Positions 20,261 through 30,800 of a stretch of 64,000 nucleotides of DNA are shown here, one piece after another (position 1 is the stretch's first letter; each line of letters opens with the position of its first letter). The notes below the pieces were generated by a model that saw nothing but the letters and a program-made list of their open reading frames with translations, was not told the DNA's origin and searched no databases. Both the position numbers and the translations under genes were made by a program. The stretch lies in contig NZ_KI911783.1 of assembly GCF_000515415.1 (NCBI RefSeq), positions 6,435,831 through 6,499,830 on the forward strand, read 5' to 3'. The DNA is from Bradyrhizobium sp. WSM1417. Its GTDB lineage: Bacteria; Pseudomonadota; Alphaproteobacteria; Rhizobiales; Xanthobacteraceae.

Positions 20261-20541
20261 GCACGCAGGACTGAGTTTGACCAAGTAGTTGTTGACTCCA
20301 GGGGAGAGCACGCGAGGGTTCGAGACGATAGCCCGAATAGCGAACGTCTCCGAGATCAGCAGCTCCGGACCAGAGGCCGACCTTCCGCAGAGATTGTCGG
20401 ATCCGTCAGTTAACGGATTAGCAAGGGCTTCTTGCCAGCCTGTAATCATTGCAGATCGTCGCAACTGCGGCTTCAGACGCATATCGTCTCTCTCAGTTCA
20501 TACCTGCTCGGTTGGCAGTCTCATCAAGGGACAAGTCCGCT

Positions 20542-20676
20542 ATGTGCAAGGGAATTCTGATTTCGCTTAGTGCGCTGTTCTTTTTGCTGGTTTGCGATCA
20601 GTTCTGGTCGAACGGCCGCTATACGGATGTTGCTATCGTGATGGCGAAACACATCAGTCGCTCTTTCGGTGTCTGA
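20542..20676 (+). CDS. 44-residue single-pass membrane protein
   Basis: The small frame encodes one membrane helix (ILISLSALFFLLVCDQF) followed by NGRYTDVAIVMAKHISRSFG. The tail resembles a small rhizobial membrane-protein family that I recall (...YTD...RQIxxSFG); this is from memory. The upstream in-frame extension is not protein-like, so the ATG just before MCKGILIS was taken. The function is unknown. The 280 bases before it carry no gene. Confidence 0.55.
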   Translation: MCKGILISLSALFFLLVCDQFWSNGRYTDVAIVMAKHISRSFGV

Positions 20677-20701
20677 TGCAGCCAGTTTCCACGAGCTCGA
20701 A

Positions 20702-21088
20702 ATGACTGACGCAGATGCTCTTGACGCATTGAACCAGAGAGAATGCCCGGATTGCTGGTCAAAAACGATGTTATCTGGATTGCGGGTTGACATTGCGGAG
20801 CACCTGGAATGCCTCGCCTGTGAGGCACGCTTTTACGTTGCTCCGCGACCTCCACATGCCATCGTCTTCATCCGACATAGGCCCATGCGAGAATCAACAA
20901 GCGCTTGCCATGGGTCAACAGCGCCTGCCGTCATTGCCGACCACCTACTTGCAGCCGCGGCAGATCGTAAGCTTGCGCTTCAATGCCTCATCTTCTTCCT
21001 CAACCAGGTGCTGTGCCGCGATGTTGTTTGCTCCCGAATTGGGCTAGGAAGGTCTTGCTGCGCGGGACTTCATGGTCGCGCCGCATAA
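20702..21088 (+). CDS. putative zinc-ribbon hypothetical protein
   Basis: The N-terminal half contains two CxxC pairs (ECPDC and ECLAC, about 33 residues apart) around an amphipathic segment, which is the pattern of a zinc ribbon. The first 55 residues look like a real small protein. The C-terminal half is less convincing and may be read-through after a lost stop. It follows the 44-residue membrane protein by 25 bases. The function is unknown. Confidence 0.4.
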   Translation: MTDADALDALNQRECPDCWSKTMLSGLRVDIAEHLECLACEARFYVAPRPPHAIVFIRHRPMRESTSACHGSTAPAVIADHLLAAAADRKLALQCLIFFLNQVLCRDVVCSRIGLGRSCCAGLHGRAA

Positions 21089-21173
21089 CCTGACGTTTTA
21101 CTATCGTCAACCGTGCCGACGTTAAAGCCATGGTAGTCCCCGGCTGGGCTGAGGACCGACGCAGGCGCGCCGA

Positions 21174-21515
21174 TCAACTGTGTAAACAAAACCTTGTCCG
21201 AGGCTGCCGGCCGGAGAGCGTCGGTCCGCGATGACAGCTCGCCATTGCTCTCCGCCGAAGACCTTGATTCTTGGCCGGCGCCGGTGGCGACGATACTTTG
21301 GCCGCCGCCGTTGTCGTCCAGGCATTCTTAGGGGTGATCCGAGGTGCCGGCTCCCGTTCGCTCGACGGCGGAGCGAGCGGAAGCGGCGGAGCGACTAAAG
21401 TCTGACCTTTGGCGCCGTCCTGCAACCAAACACCAGCAGACACGAAGCCAAAGAACAACAGCGTCGCGCGTTTAATCCGCGTCGTTCAAACGGCTTTGGT
21501 TGACCATTGACGCAT
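21174..21515 (-). pseudogene. Pro-rich secreted protein gene with an in-frame stop
   Basis: On the reverse strand a strong ribosome-binding site (aggagg) precedes an ATG at 21515. The frame reads MRQWSTKAV and then a TGA (21486-21488). The same frame then continues without interruption as a signal-peptide-like stretch (RATLLFFGFVSAGVWLQ) and a Pro/Ala-rich mature part (TLVAPPLPLAPPSSE). The in-frame TGA after nine codons suggests either a point nonsense mutation or re-initiation at the TTG at 21458. The function is unknown. Confidence 0.45.
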
Positions 21516-21855
21516 GATCCTCCTAGGCAAGTTAACAAGCATCCAGCTCATATGGCGATCAACGTTGACGGAAATGCGAGGGAGGGGCGCCTGCCCGGGT
21601 CCTGAGCTTATTTCATAACGTAGCGCGCACGGCCCGCCCTCGAGTCAACGCACCGCTCTCATGGACATGATGGACAAGACCAGACATTGTCTATTCGATC
21701 AAAGTGTCGCATTGCCGACTGATACAGGCCAATAGAGCTGACTTTTTTTATCCGGCCCGGTTCGACTAAAACCAGTTGGACACAAAGGGACCGCGTGGCG
21801 AGTCGAATGGCCGACTATCCAGTATTGCCGGCATGGAGCGAGGTATCATACTGAT
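21516..21855. other. divergent promoter region
   Basis: The 340 bases between the leftward Pro-rich gene and the rightward cyclase hold no gene. Both genes must be expressed from here. No clear operator was recognised. Confidence 0.4.
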
Positions 21856-23361
21856 ATGCAAGGGTCATCCCCAGTCAACGAAGGCCTCCTGAATCAGCGT
21901 CTCATAGAGCTCGGGTCGATAGCGAGCTGGGCGCCTCAGACCCTTTCGGATCTCGAAGGTTTTATTCGCACCTCTGGCGACTATGATCTCTTTCGCGTCA
22001 ATCCCATCCAATACGCGACTGCCAACCGCCTAAGTGACGCTGAAGGAATCGAGCTGTTCGTCCACGCCGCTAAGGTTGGCCTATTCGAGATGCAGTGGCT
22101 GCTCATCTGCGCCTATTGCCCCCAGGTCGCCGGCACTTTTCGTGAGCTAGACCAGGTTCATCCACGTTTCCAGTGCGAATTCTGCAACGCCCTCAATGAG
22201 GCGGCGCTTGACGACTACATCCAGGTCACCTTTACCGTCTCGAGTTCGGTTCGCGACATCCTATATCGTCATCCGGGCATGCTGTCCGTCCAGGACTACT
22301 ATCTCCGTTACAACTTCTCCAAGGACTTCAAGCCCCCGCACGGAATGACACACGAGCAACTCGTTGCGGCAATCTCGCGGGGATTTGCCGATCTCGAGGC
22401 AGGTCAGCGGTTGGACTGTGAATTCGACGTAACAGCCGGCCGCTTCGAGGTGCTCGATCTTAGCCACAAGCTTCTTCTGGTTTTCTTCGCGAACGGTGAA
22501 CCGGCGGAACGCCAAGAAACGCTGGTCCAGCTCGAATCGGGCCGGTTCGTAGTTGCTGATCGGCCCACTGGGCCGAGAAATATGGTCCTTGGCGACGGAC
22601 GCTTTGCGTTTCGACAGACGGCCGATCTTAGCCCAGGCAAACACATCATCCACATTGAGAACCGCACCAAGGATCGAGCCCGCTTCTGGTTTCTCCAGTA
22701 TCCTTCCCAGTTTGAGCCCCATCTGGTCGAGTATGAACCTTTTCTTTCCGGCAAGCGATTGTTGCTCACCCCCTGCTTCGGCGAGCTCTATAAGACCCAG
22801 CTAGTGGACGAGCGCGATAGTCTAGCCGTTTCCGACATCACTTATCTGTTCACTGATCTAAAAGATTCGACTCCGCTGTACGAAAGCATTGGCGATGTGA
22901 ATGCCTACTTTCTCGTCCGTCAGCACTTCGACATCTTGAATAAGATCATTAGGAATCGATCTGGCACGATCGTGAAAACAATCGGTGATGCAGTCATGGC
23001 TGGCTTCGAGCGTCCACAGGATGCCGTTCTTGCATCCGTCGAGATGATCGAAGAGCTGTCGCGATTCAACAAAACCGCTTCGCGGCCGCTCGGCCTCAAA
23101 ATCGGCGTGCACAGAGGCAGGGCCATAGCCGTAAGGCTCAACGATCGGATCGACTACTTCGGACAGGACGTGAATATTGCCGCCCGTGTGCAAGGTCTAG
23201 CCGGTGTCAACGAAATATGCCTGACAGAGATGGTGATGGAGGCTCCCGGAGTCAGTGACATCGTCAAAGGATGCCCGGCGTCGCGCGACTACCAAAACTT
23301 GAAGGGCATCGGCCAGAAAATGGAAATACATCGAATCAAAATTTCTCCCACGCAGAGATGA
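21856..23361 (+). CDS. class III adenylate cyclase, DUF5939 type
   Basis: This 501-residue cytoplasmic protein has an N-terminal ~300-residue DUF5939-like region that includes two Cys pairs (CAYC, CEFC), possibly a zinc site. The C-terminal class III cyclase domain has the first metal Asp in YLFTDLKDSTPLY (near residue 334), the second in VKTIGDAVMAGF, and the dimer-contact/transition-state segment DYFGQDVNIAARVQG. Its predicted product is cAMP. It is the second cyclase in 12 kb and is transcribed alone. The cyclase assignment is firm; the input signal is unknown. Confidence 0.88.
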   Translation: MQGSSPVNEGLLNQRLIELGSIASWAPQTLSDLEGFIRTSGDYDLFRVNPIQYATANRLSDAEGIELFVHAAKVGLFEMQWLLICAYCPQVAGTFRELDQVHPRFQCEFCNALNEAALDDYIQVTFTVSSSVRDILYRHPGMLSVQDYYLRYNFSKDFKPPHGMTHEQLVAAISRGFADLEAGQRLDCEFDVTAGRFEVLDLSHKLLLVFFANGEPAERQETLVQLESGRFVVADRPTGPRNMVLGDGRFAFRQTADLSPGKHIIHIENRTKDRARFWFLQYPSQFEPHLVEYEPFLSGKRLLLTPCFGELYKTQLVDERDSLAVSDITYLFTDLKDSTPLYESIGDVNAYFLVRQHFDILNKIIRNRSGTIVKTIGDAVMAGFERPQDAVLASVEMIEELSRFNKTASRPLGLKIGVHRGRAIAVRLNDRIDYFGQDVNIAARVQGLAGVNEICLTEMVMEAPGVSDIVKGCPASRDYQNLKGIGQKMEIHRIKISPTQR

Positions 23362-24017
23362 ACGATCGCGCGTCCTGCGCAGCGACCGACCACCAAGGCG
23401 CGCCAAGAACACTGGGGAGCCAAAGGCACCGCGTCCCACGGATGCCACCTTACCGGGGGCTGGCGCCTCTCAAATTGAAGCCGCCGCCAGGAGCTAAGCC
23501 GACTACCGCCTAAAGCGGCTAAGAATCTTGACAACAATTGCGAGGGACGACTCCAACGAGACTTTCCGATCACGGCCATGGTCAACGCATGTCCTCAGCG
23601 ACTCGAGCCAAAATAGCCGATTATGATGTTGTGGATTTCTGGGAAGTGATGAGCAGCGTCCTTGTACAATTTTTCCATGTCGTCGCGCAACTTCTGGGCG
23701 TCGCCACTCTGATGTACTCACCTGTCGAACTCGCAGGGCTGGGTTTGTTATCCGAAACTTTGCAGGCGATCACGGACCTATCTTCTCCGGAATTGATCGC
23801 GATCTGTCGGGCGGGACGGGTTGAGTTTTGCGCACGATCTGTCAAGACTCATCTTTGATCGTCGTTCTGGGTGCGCAGGCACTTGAGTTCGAAGCACGCG
23901 CGGCCAGGACGATGGTCTTCGCACCCGCAGCAACGATCGTCGTTGCTTAAAATCGGCCTGCCGATAATCTCTCCGTATTGACGCCAGATCATTTAAGCAC
24001 CTGCGGTGATTGCTTTG
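23362..24017. other. gene-poor interval
   Basis: Only weak frames are present. A frame from 23589 to 23858 (MSSATRAKIADYDVVDFWEV) has some hydrophobic periodicity but no ribosome-binding site and was not accepted. Confidence 0.35.
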
Positions 24018-24458
24018 ATGAACGACACAGCCGTTTACGTCGCCGTTCGCGTCCATCCAACTAACGGCAAAAAGGAGTGGGCGGGCCGCCTGGGCACGCG
24101 ACGCGCCATCGCGAGAAATGGGCTTAACATCGATCCTGCATCCCTCGCCTATTGCTGGCACGAATGGCTGAACGGAAGCGGTTACGTCAATTCGAGCGGG
24201 TATGAGAATTCCCGTCTATGTTCACGCTCTGAAGATCAAGATGAACCGGCAGCCTTCTCCCGAAGCGACGGTCCGGCGCCTGCTAGGCCGCCTCGCAAGA
24301 CGACGGCGGCCCGCTCGACCTCCTTTGACAACGCCTCACGCGACCGACAGCAACCCAAACCGCGAATTCGCGAAAACCGACCAGTCATCGGTTTGGTTCT
24401 TCGTGTTCTTACCCATCTTCGTGCTGCTTTACGCAATAGTCGAGAAGATGCACGTTAG
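24018..24458 (+). CDS. hypothetical protein (HEWL motif)
   Basis: The first 60 residues (MNDTAVYVAVRVHPTNGKKE, then LAYCWHEWLNGSGYV) resemble a small rhizobial family that I recall with an AYCPHEWL motif. The remaining Arg/Pro-rich part overlaps a different frame that encodes a membrane helix, so the original stop may have been lost. Treat only the N-terminal part as likely coding. The function is unknown. Confidence 0.3.
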   Translation: MNDTAVYVAVRVHPTNGKKEWAGRLGTRRAIARNGLNIDPASLAYCWHEWLNGSGYVNSSGYENSRLCSRSEDQDEPAAFSRSDGPAPARPPRKTTAARSTSFDNASRDRQQPKPRIRENRPVIGLVLRVLTHLRAALRNSREDAR

Positions 24459-24462
24459 ATAA
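24241..24462 (+). CDS. possible small tail-anchored membrane protein
   Basis: This 73-residue frame has a basic N-terminal half and one C-terminal membrane helix (SSVWFFVFLPIFVLLYAIVE). Codon third positions in the helix part are GC-rich as in neighbouring genes. It overlaps the HEWL-motif frame on the same strand, and only one of the two is likely real over the shared part. No strong ribosome-binding site was seen. Confidence 0.35.
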   Translation: MNRQPSPEATVRRLLGRLARRRRPARPPLTTPHATDSNPNREFAKTDQSSVWFFVFLPIFVLLYAIVEKMHVR

Positions 24463-24656
24463 CGCTCTGGGGCCGGGTCGATCTCGAGGCGCAACGTCGT
24501 TAGTCGTATCGCTGGAAGGTGCCCTGCTCTAGATCTGAATCCCGCTCACAGTCGACAGCCGATCCCTGAGTGCATTCCACTGGCAGCTGGTACCAGGGCG
24601 ACCGTTGAAGCGATGGGGCCCCTTTTTCTCGTGTCGCGCTAACGTGCGAAAGTGTC

Positions 24657-24911
24657 CTAACTCGGTCTGCCCGCGCGTAAAGCTTCTTTGACCGCTTTCT
24701 GATAGCACGAGGAAGCCAATAGCTGAAACAGCGCTCGTGCCGCCCTGTATCTCGCCTCGGCCCGACTGCGCTCCCGGCCTTCTACTAAGCATTCGCCCGA
24801 GCTTGTCCGAATGAACCAGCCCCACCGCCGCCCCCTGCGCTGAACATCAATGTCAAAGGTTGGGAGATCACTGGTTCTATTCCGACAGAAGTGGCGTTCG
24901 TAGCTGTTCAT
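24657..24911 (-). CDS. small conserved hypothetical protein
   Basis: This 84-residue basic protein has the pattern FDIDVQRRGRRWGWFIRTSS then ...YRAARALFQLLASS. From memory this matches a recurrent Bradyrhizobium family of unknown function with a central strand-rich segment and a C-terminal helix. The ATG beginning MNSYERHF was preferred over one 17 codons upstream. It is divergent from the LuxR-type gene. Confidence 0.5.
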   Translation of the reverse strand: MNSYERHFCRNRTSDLPTFDIDVQRRGRRWGWFIRTSSGECLVEGRERSRAEARYRAARALFQLLASSCYQKAVKEALRAGRPS

Positions 24912-25160
24912 GAATACGGGCTCGCGCACAGCGAACCTCGTGAACAGCGGACCGGCCCGCATTGCCCAAGAGGGCGGTCGCTACGAGCCCCTGTAGGACC
25001 GTAGCCAACTTCCATGATAGTCATTTTGCTCTCGCCTTGCCGAACTGGGTCTCGCGGGGCTACCCCAACCCCTTGATAAGGCGAATGTCCTGAGGCAGCA
25101 TGGCCCAATTGGGCTACGCCTCTAAAGGTGCTGGCACATTCGACGACGTCGGAATGGTGA

Positions 25161-26249
25161 ATGGAACCCTTTGATCTGCAGCGACTTAGCCGCGTGTTGG
25201 CCGCCGCCGCGATCGATCCCTCTCTCTGGACAGAGGCATTGCAGACGGCGGCGGAATGCACCGGGTCGTATGGCGCGGTCCTGTTACCAGTTGTCGGAGC
25301 ATTGCCTATCGTTGCTGCTACTCCTTCCATGGATCGCAGCGCAAATGTTTACGTCAGTGACGGATGGCAGGGCCGCGACGAGCGCTACCGCGGGAAGGCC
25401 GCCTTCTTGGCCAACGGAGTGGCGACAGACGACGACTGCATGCCATTAGACGCACGCATGCGTTCGCCTTTTTATCAAGAGTTCCTTCGGAACTGTAATC
25501 TTAGCGGTTGGGCAGGCGTCCGGATCGGCCGGGGAGATCTAGTTTGGAATTTGAGCCTACAGAGGACGCCAGAACAAGGTTCTTATTCCGCGAGAGAATT
25601 GCAAGCTCTTTCCGAGTTGTCCAACAGTTTGGATTCGGTCGTTCAGACTTGCGCAGCGCTCGGCCTGGCAAAAGGGGAATCAGCACTAAGTGCCTTCGAT
25701 TTTTCCGAGCGCGCGGCACTTCTGCTTGACCGGTCAGGCCAGGTGGTTCGCGTCAATCCGGCAGCGGAGCGATTAATCGGAGTGGATCTGCAGATTTCAG
25801 CAGGACGCATTCGCTGCCAAGATCCGAAATCAAACGAGCTCCTGCAGAACGCGATCAGAGCTCTGTTCTGGAGCCTCGAAGCCTCAACTATCGCGCCCAT
25901 AGTTCTGCAAAAACTTTCAGGTGGCCGACTGGTCATGTACCCGATGCGGCTTACTGGTCTAACTGACTCTCCCCTTTCCCTCTTCCACGCAATACTAGTT
26001 ATCTCCGACACCGACCTGATGCAGTCAGCGGGCATGATGACTCTGCGGGAGGCCTTCGAACTGACGGCCGCAGAATCCAGGCTCGCAGTGGCTCTTGCGA
26101 GCGGCAAGAATTTGGAAGATTTTGCGGCAGAGCGAGGACTTTCCAAGCAAACCCTACGCAATCAACTGAAGTCCGTTTTTATGAAAACGGGGACAAACCG
26201 CCAGGCTCAATTGGTAATGATGCTGTCGAACCTCGTTCCGAAGAGGTGA
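25161..26249 (+). CDS. LuxR-type transcriptional regulator
   Basis: This 362-residue regulator has an N-terminal ~180-residue domain and a PAS-like middle segment (ALLLDRSGQVVRVNPAAERL, ~205-290). It ends in a LuxR/GerE helix-turn-helix (ELTAAESRLAVALASGKNLE then FAAERGLSKQTLRNQLKSVF). It matches the family of PAS-HTH regulators common in rhizobia that do not bind homoserine lactone. It is monocistronic. The target genes are unknown; the neighbouring NYN gene is a candidate only by position. Confidence 0.82.
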   Translation: MEPFDLQRLSRVLAAAAIDPSLWTEALQTAAECTGSYGAVLLPVVGALPIVAATPSMDRSANVYVSDGWQGRDERYRGKAAFLANGVATDDDCMPLDARMRSPFYQEFLRNCNLSGWAGVRIGRGDLVWNLSLQRTPEQGSYSARELQALSELSNSLDSVVQTCAALGLAKGESALSAFDFSERAALLLDRSGQVVRVNPAAERLIGVDLQISAGRIRCQDPKSNELLQNAIRALFWSLEASTIAPIVLQKLSGGRLVMYPMRLTGLTDSPLSLFHAILVISDTDLMQSAGMMTLREAFELTAAESRLAVALASGKNLEDFAAERGLSKQTLRNQLKSVFMKTGTNRQAQLVMMLSNLVPKR

Positions 26250-26634
26250 TGACTCCAGCTTGGCGACGCCATCTGTCTAAACCGGTAAGAAGGATTGGCG
26301 CGAATCTTCGAGGACCATTGCGCGCGCGGGCCGGCCACGCTCATTTCCGTCAATTACGAAATTCTGCCTTCATCCGAGATGATGCTATGTGCGGCCAGCG
26401 CACTGTAGTACCGCGCGACGATGGCAAAACCAGCCTGAAACGGTATGGGCAAAAAGACAAATTGACCGCCTGCGACCTGGAGTCACAAGGCACCATCGAA
26501 CATCCCCTTTTCAACCGTCTAGCGCACATCGCCCATGGCAACTATGCTACAATAAGTGTCCGCCTTTCATCTTCAGTCTTCAGCGAAGCATTCCTTCTCT
26601 CATTTCTTGATGAAGTACCTCCGCGAAAGTAAAA
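26250..26634. other. gene-free spacer
   Basis: A 128-codon open frame spans this spacer but has neither a ribosome-binding site nor a protein-like composition. The interval probably holds the promoter of the NYN gene. Confidence 0.4.
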
Positions 26635-27240
26635 ATGGCCTCCACTATTAACAAGATCGCGCTCTTCATCGATGGGGCCAATCTCTACGCGACGGCGAAA
26701 ACTCTGGGCTTCGACATCGATTACAAGCGCCTGCTAAAGGAGTTTCAGAGCCGCGGGACGCTGCTTAGGGCGTTCTACTACACCGCCATTATAGAGGATC
26801 AGGAATACTCCTCGATCCGGCCGCTGATCGATTGGCTGGACTACAACGGCTACACCGTCGTCACCAAGGCGACCAAGGAATTCATCGACGCCTCCGGCCG
26901 CCGCAAGGTCAAAGGCAACATGGACATCGAGCTCGCCGTGAACGCCATGGAGCTCGCCGAGCACATCGACCAGATGGTGCTATTCTCGGGTGACGGCGAC
27001 TTCCGCTCCCTGGTCGAGGCCGTTCAGCGCCGCGGCGTGCGGGTCACCGTGATTTCCACGATCGCCAGCCAGCCGCCGATGATCGCCGACGAGTTGCGCC
27101 GCCAGGCGGACGTCTTCACTGACCTCATCGAGCTGCAGTCCAAGCTCGGGCGCGACCCGTCCGAACGCCCCGCCCGTGATACCCGAGCCCACCCACCTAA
27201 GTTCTTGCAGCAGCCGAAAGGCAATGACCCATTGGTGTAG
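26635..27240 (+). CDS. NYN-domain (PIN-like) RNase, LabA/DUF88 family
   Basis: This 201-residue NYN-domain protein is a predicted metal-dependent RNase of the PIN-like fold. The acidic sites are D13 (LFIDGANLY, with N16), D97 (GNMDIELAV) and D120/D122 (LFSGDGDF). A hydrophilic Pro/Arg-rich tail follows after ~170. The first ATG after a purine-rich stretch gives the normal family length. It is transcribed alone and ends facing the giant RTX gene, with a long hairpin between them. Confidence 0.9.
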   Translation: MASTINKIALFIDGANLYATAKTLGFDIDYKRLLKEFQSRGTLLRAFYYTAIIEDQEYSSIRPLIDWLDYNGYTVVTKATKEFIDASGRRKVKGNMDIELAVNAMELAEHIDQMVLFSGDGDFRSLVEAVQRRGVRVTVISTIASQPPMIADELRRQADVFTDLIELQSKLGRDPSERPARDTRAHPPKFLQQPKGNDPLV

Positions 27241-27278
27241 CGACTTTCATGCTAGGACTTCTGCCGACGTGTTCGAAA

Positions 27279-27310
27279 ACTGATAAGCTTTGCGACCAAA
27301 GCTTATCAGT
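27279..27310. repeat. perfect 13-bp hairpin
   Basis: Arms actgataagcttt and aaagcttatcagt flank a six-base loop. It lies 38 bases after the NYN stop in the convergent interval. No T-run follows, so it may act as a bidirectional terminator, a processing site or a dispersed palindrome. Confidence 0.7.
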
Positions 27311-27867
27311 CCCGAGAAAATTACCCCCGGTAGCAACCCTGACGTTGTCGGTAAAGCGGTGGACGCCTCGGCCGGTTCGGGACTAGGGGTGTCTGGTCAA
27401 CCTGGTTGATTCAATTTGATTTTTCTTACGCATCGGGAGATTAGCTACGGTGCGTGCAACGGTCGCCGAAGCGGTGCCTGAACCGTAGTATTCGGCCGCC
27501 GGCATCGGTCTGGGTCCCGGCATACTCCCTTAGCGGCAGACGTCGCGTTGCCTCTCACGTCCCCGCCACCTAAGACGAGATGGGTGAAGCTGGAGGGGCA
27601 AAATGAACTTCAAAAGCTCAGCAGATCAAAGCTTGCTTACCATGTGGGGTGGTATCCAGCGGCGAGTCGCGGCTGACGAAGCCGGCGGCGGCCGGCACCG
27701 CTTCGTCGGCTCGACGGTGCGCACTTAGGTGATCCATTGAGGACCTTTCGGTAAGATCGCTCACTATTGTGGCTCAAGCTCGCGCGAACAGGTCTCCTGC
27801 CGGCGGCGGACCGACAGCCGCTAGCCAAATTTTTCGATCTTGGCATGTCTTAGGTATCCTGTGGTCT
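27311..27867. other. gene-free convergent interval
   Basis: No supported gene lies between the hairpin and the end of the leftward RTX gene. Short frames here lack start sites. Confidence 0.4.
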
Positions 27868-30800
27868 TCAGGCGTGCCAAGCTGCACTGACCGCGGATTG
27901 GAGTGCACTATCACTTGGCAGCGCATGCATGCTGGAGCTTGTCGGATCAAACCCAGTGTTGTTGGCCGAATATGTCGACATCGCCTGGACCAGCTGCGAG
28001 ATCTGGCTGTCGATTTTGAGACCTCCGGCGGTGATCTCCTGCAACGCACCAGCGCTTCCCGAAAACCAGTTGCTGATCGTCGTGTTGGTAGTGGTGCCCA
28101 GGAGATCGATCTTCAGATCGTTGCCGGATTGTTCAAACCAGAGATTCTGATCGGTGATACCGCTCAGAAAATCGACTTCGTTCGTCGAGCCGGCCGCTGA
28201 CGACAGGTTTATCTGAGCTTGTCCTGTACTTGTCGTGATCTGGTACACATTGCTCCTGGCTCCGCCATAAACCATTTCGGCGCCAGTGCCGATCTGAAAG
28301 ATGTTCAAGCCATACTCGTTGCCCGCGAGCGTCGCATTCGTCGCACTACCAACCCAGGTGAAGGTTGACGTGGCATCGGCGATGTTGGAGCTGTTCCAGC
28401 TGCTTCCATCGGCAAACAGCAGCTTCTCGATGCCCCAATTGGCGGTCTGCGAGTAGAAGTGATCGTCGACCGTAATCGTTGCGCCGGTTGAATTCACCCT
28501 AACGAGCAGAGCATTGTTGGAGCGGCTGAGGGTGATGTCGCTCGCATTCAGATCAGCGAACTTCAGGGTGTCAATATCGGTCACGGAGTCGGACCTGTCA
28601 GCGATCTCGTCGTTACCGTCTCCGGATCTGTAGAGGTACGTATCAGAGCCGTCGTTGCCCTGCAGGTAGTCATTTCCTATGCCACCAAAGAGCGTGTCAG
28701 CCGACGAAGCTCCATTTAGCGAGTCGTTGCCAGATGTCCCACGAAACCAGGCGTTCGCATTGATCGTCGGAAGATCCCAACTGTCGCCGTTGGCGAACAG
28801 CAGCTTCTCCACGCCGTAATAGGCGCTTGAGGAGTAAAACTGATTGTCGATCTGAATGGTGGCACCGGTCGCGGTGACCGTTGCAAACAAGGTGTTGCCC
28901 GAGCGGCTCAGGACGATATCGCTCGCGTTCAGGTCGGTGAACTTGATCGTATCGACGTCGGTCATCGAGGCCGATTGATCATCGATCTCGTCATTCCCAT
29001 CCCCCGACCTGTAGACGTAGGTATCGGAGCCATCCCGGCCCTGCAGACGGTCGTTTCCAAGGTCACCGAGGATTGTGTCGTTCGACGACGCAGCGGAGAT
29101 CGAGTCGTTGCCGACCGTCCCGCGGAACCAAGCATTTCCATTTATCGTCGGAAGATCCCAACTGTCGCCGTTGGCGAACAGAAGCCGCTCCACGCCGTAA
29201 TAGGCGCTTGAGGAGTAAAACTGATTGTCGATCTGAATGGTGGCACCGGTCGCGGTGACCGTTGCAAACAAGGTGTTGCCCGAGCGGCTCAGGACGATAT
29301 CGCTCGCATTCAGGTCGGTGAACTTGATCGTATCGACGTCGGTCATCGAGGCCGATTGATCATCGATCTCGTCATTCCCGTCCCCCGACCTGTAGACGTA
29401 GGTATCGGAACCATCCCGGCCCTGCAGACGGTCGTTTCCAAGGTCGCCGAGAATTGTGTCGTTCGACGACAACCCGGAGAGCGTTTCTCCGTTAACCGTC
29501 CCGCGGATCCAGGCATTGTCAGCAATCGTCGCACGACCCCAGTTCGTGCCATCAGCAAACTGAATGTTCGTCAGGCCCTGGATCTGGCTTCCATCGCCCC
29601 AGAACTGGAAGCTCACCACAAAGGTGTCGCCCGTCGACAGCACCTTGAGCGTCATGGCATCGCCATTCCGGCTGAGCTGGACATCCGCCGGATTCAGGTC
29701 TTTCAGAACAAGCGTATCGTCGCGATTATAGCCCGAACCCGGGTTAGTGAGGGTGTCGTGCCCATAGCCGCTGCCGAAAATGATGCGGTCCGACCCGTTG
29801 CCAGAAACGCTTATCACGTCATCGCCAGCGCCCGCATCGACCGTAACCCCCGTGGCCGGAAGCCCGATAGAATCGTTTCCTGACGTCCCACGAAGCCACG
29901 CCTTCGCAGTGATCGCCGTGCGGTCCCAGACGGTGCCGTCCGCGAATCTGATGCTGCCGAGTCCATAGCTGTCACCATTGAACTGCGCGAGGGCGGTGAA
30001 GCTGTCTCCGGTTGACGGCACACCGAGAATGAGCTGGTTGCCTGATCTCGTGAGCAGGACCTCTGATGGAAGGATGTCCGTGAGATCGAGAATGTCGGCG
30101 CGTAGGTATCCTCCGCCGGGATTGTCGAGCGTGTCGTGGCCGGCGCCTTTATAGAAGACAATCCGATCGGCGCCGTTACCACTGACACTGAGAGTATCAT
30201 CACCTGCCCCGGCATCAACGGTCGCACCGTCGGCTGGCAATGTGATGGAATCGTTGCTGCCCGTTCCCGCCAACTGGGATGCGTTGACGATCTGTGCACG
30301 ATCCCACCGCGTCCCATCAGCGAACAGAACTTGCTCGATGCCGCTCGTCCCGTTGAACTGACCCTGAACCCTCAGCACTTCGGCCGACGATTTGATCTGG
30401 ATGAACAGGTCATTGCCGCCCTGGCCAAAGCTTACGTCAGAAGCGTTGAGCCCCACGAGCTTCACCACGTCCGTACCGGAGTCCGCACTGCTCTCTTGGA
30501 TGATGTCGTTACCGGAGCCGACGTGATAGATGTAGGTATCGCCACTGTCACCGCCGATCATCGTGTCCGCGCCAGCTCCGCCGTCCAGCGTATCGGCCGT
30601 CGCAAAGCCGTTCAGCGTCTCCGCCGCGCCGGTGCCGCGAATCCATGCTGCGGTGGCAATTGCGTCGCGATCCCAGACGGAGCCGTCTGAGAACTGAATT
30701 CGCTCCAGCCCCCAGTATTCGCTGGCGGAGGTGAATTGCCCTTGGACGGTGATCGTGTCTCCAGCACCTGGAATCGCGATCGTCAGATCGGCCCCTTGCC

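Noticed and set aside
23589..23858. Possible 89-codon gene starting MSSATRAKIADYDVV
   Set aside because: It has some hydrophobic periodicity but no ribosome-binding site and an abrupt end; evidence too thin.
26246..26632. 128-codon frame after the LuxR-type gene
   Set aside because: It starts in the regulator stop region without a ribosome-binding site and has no recognisable features.
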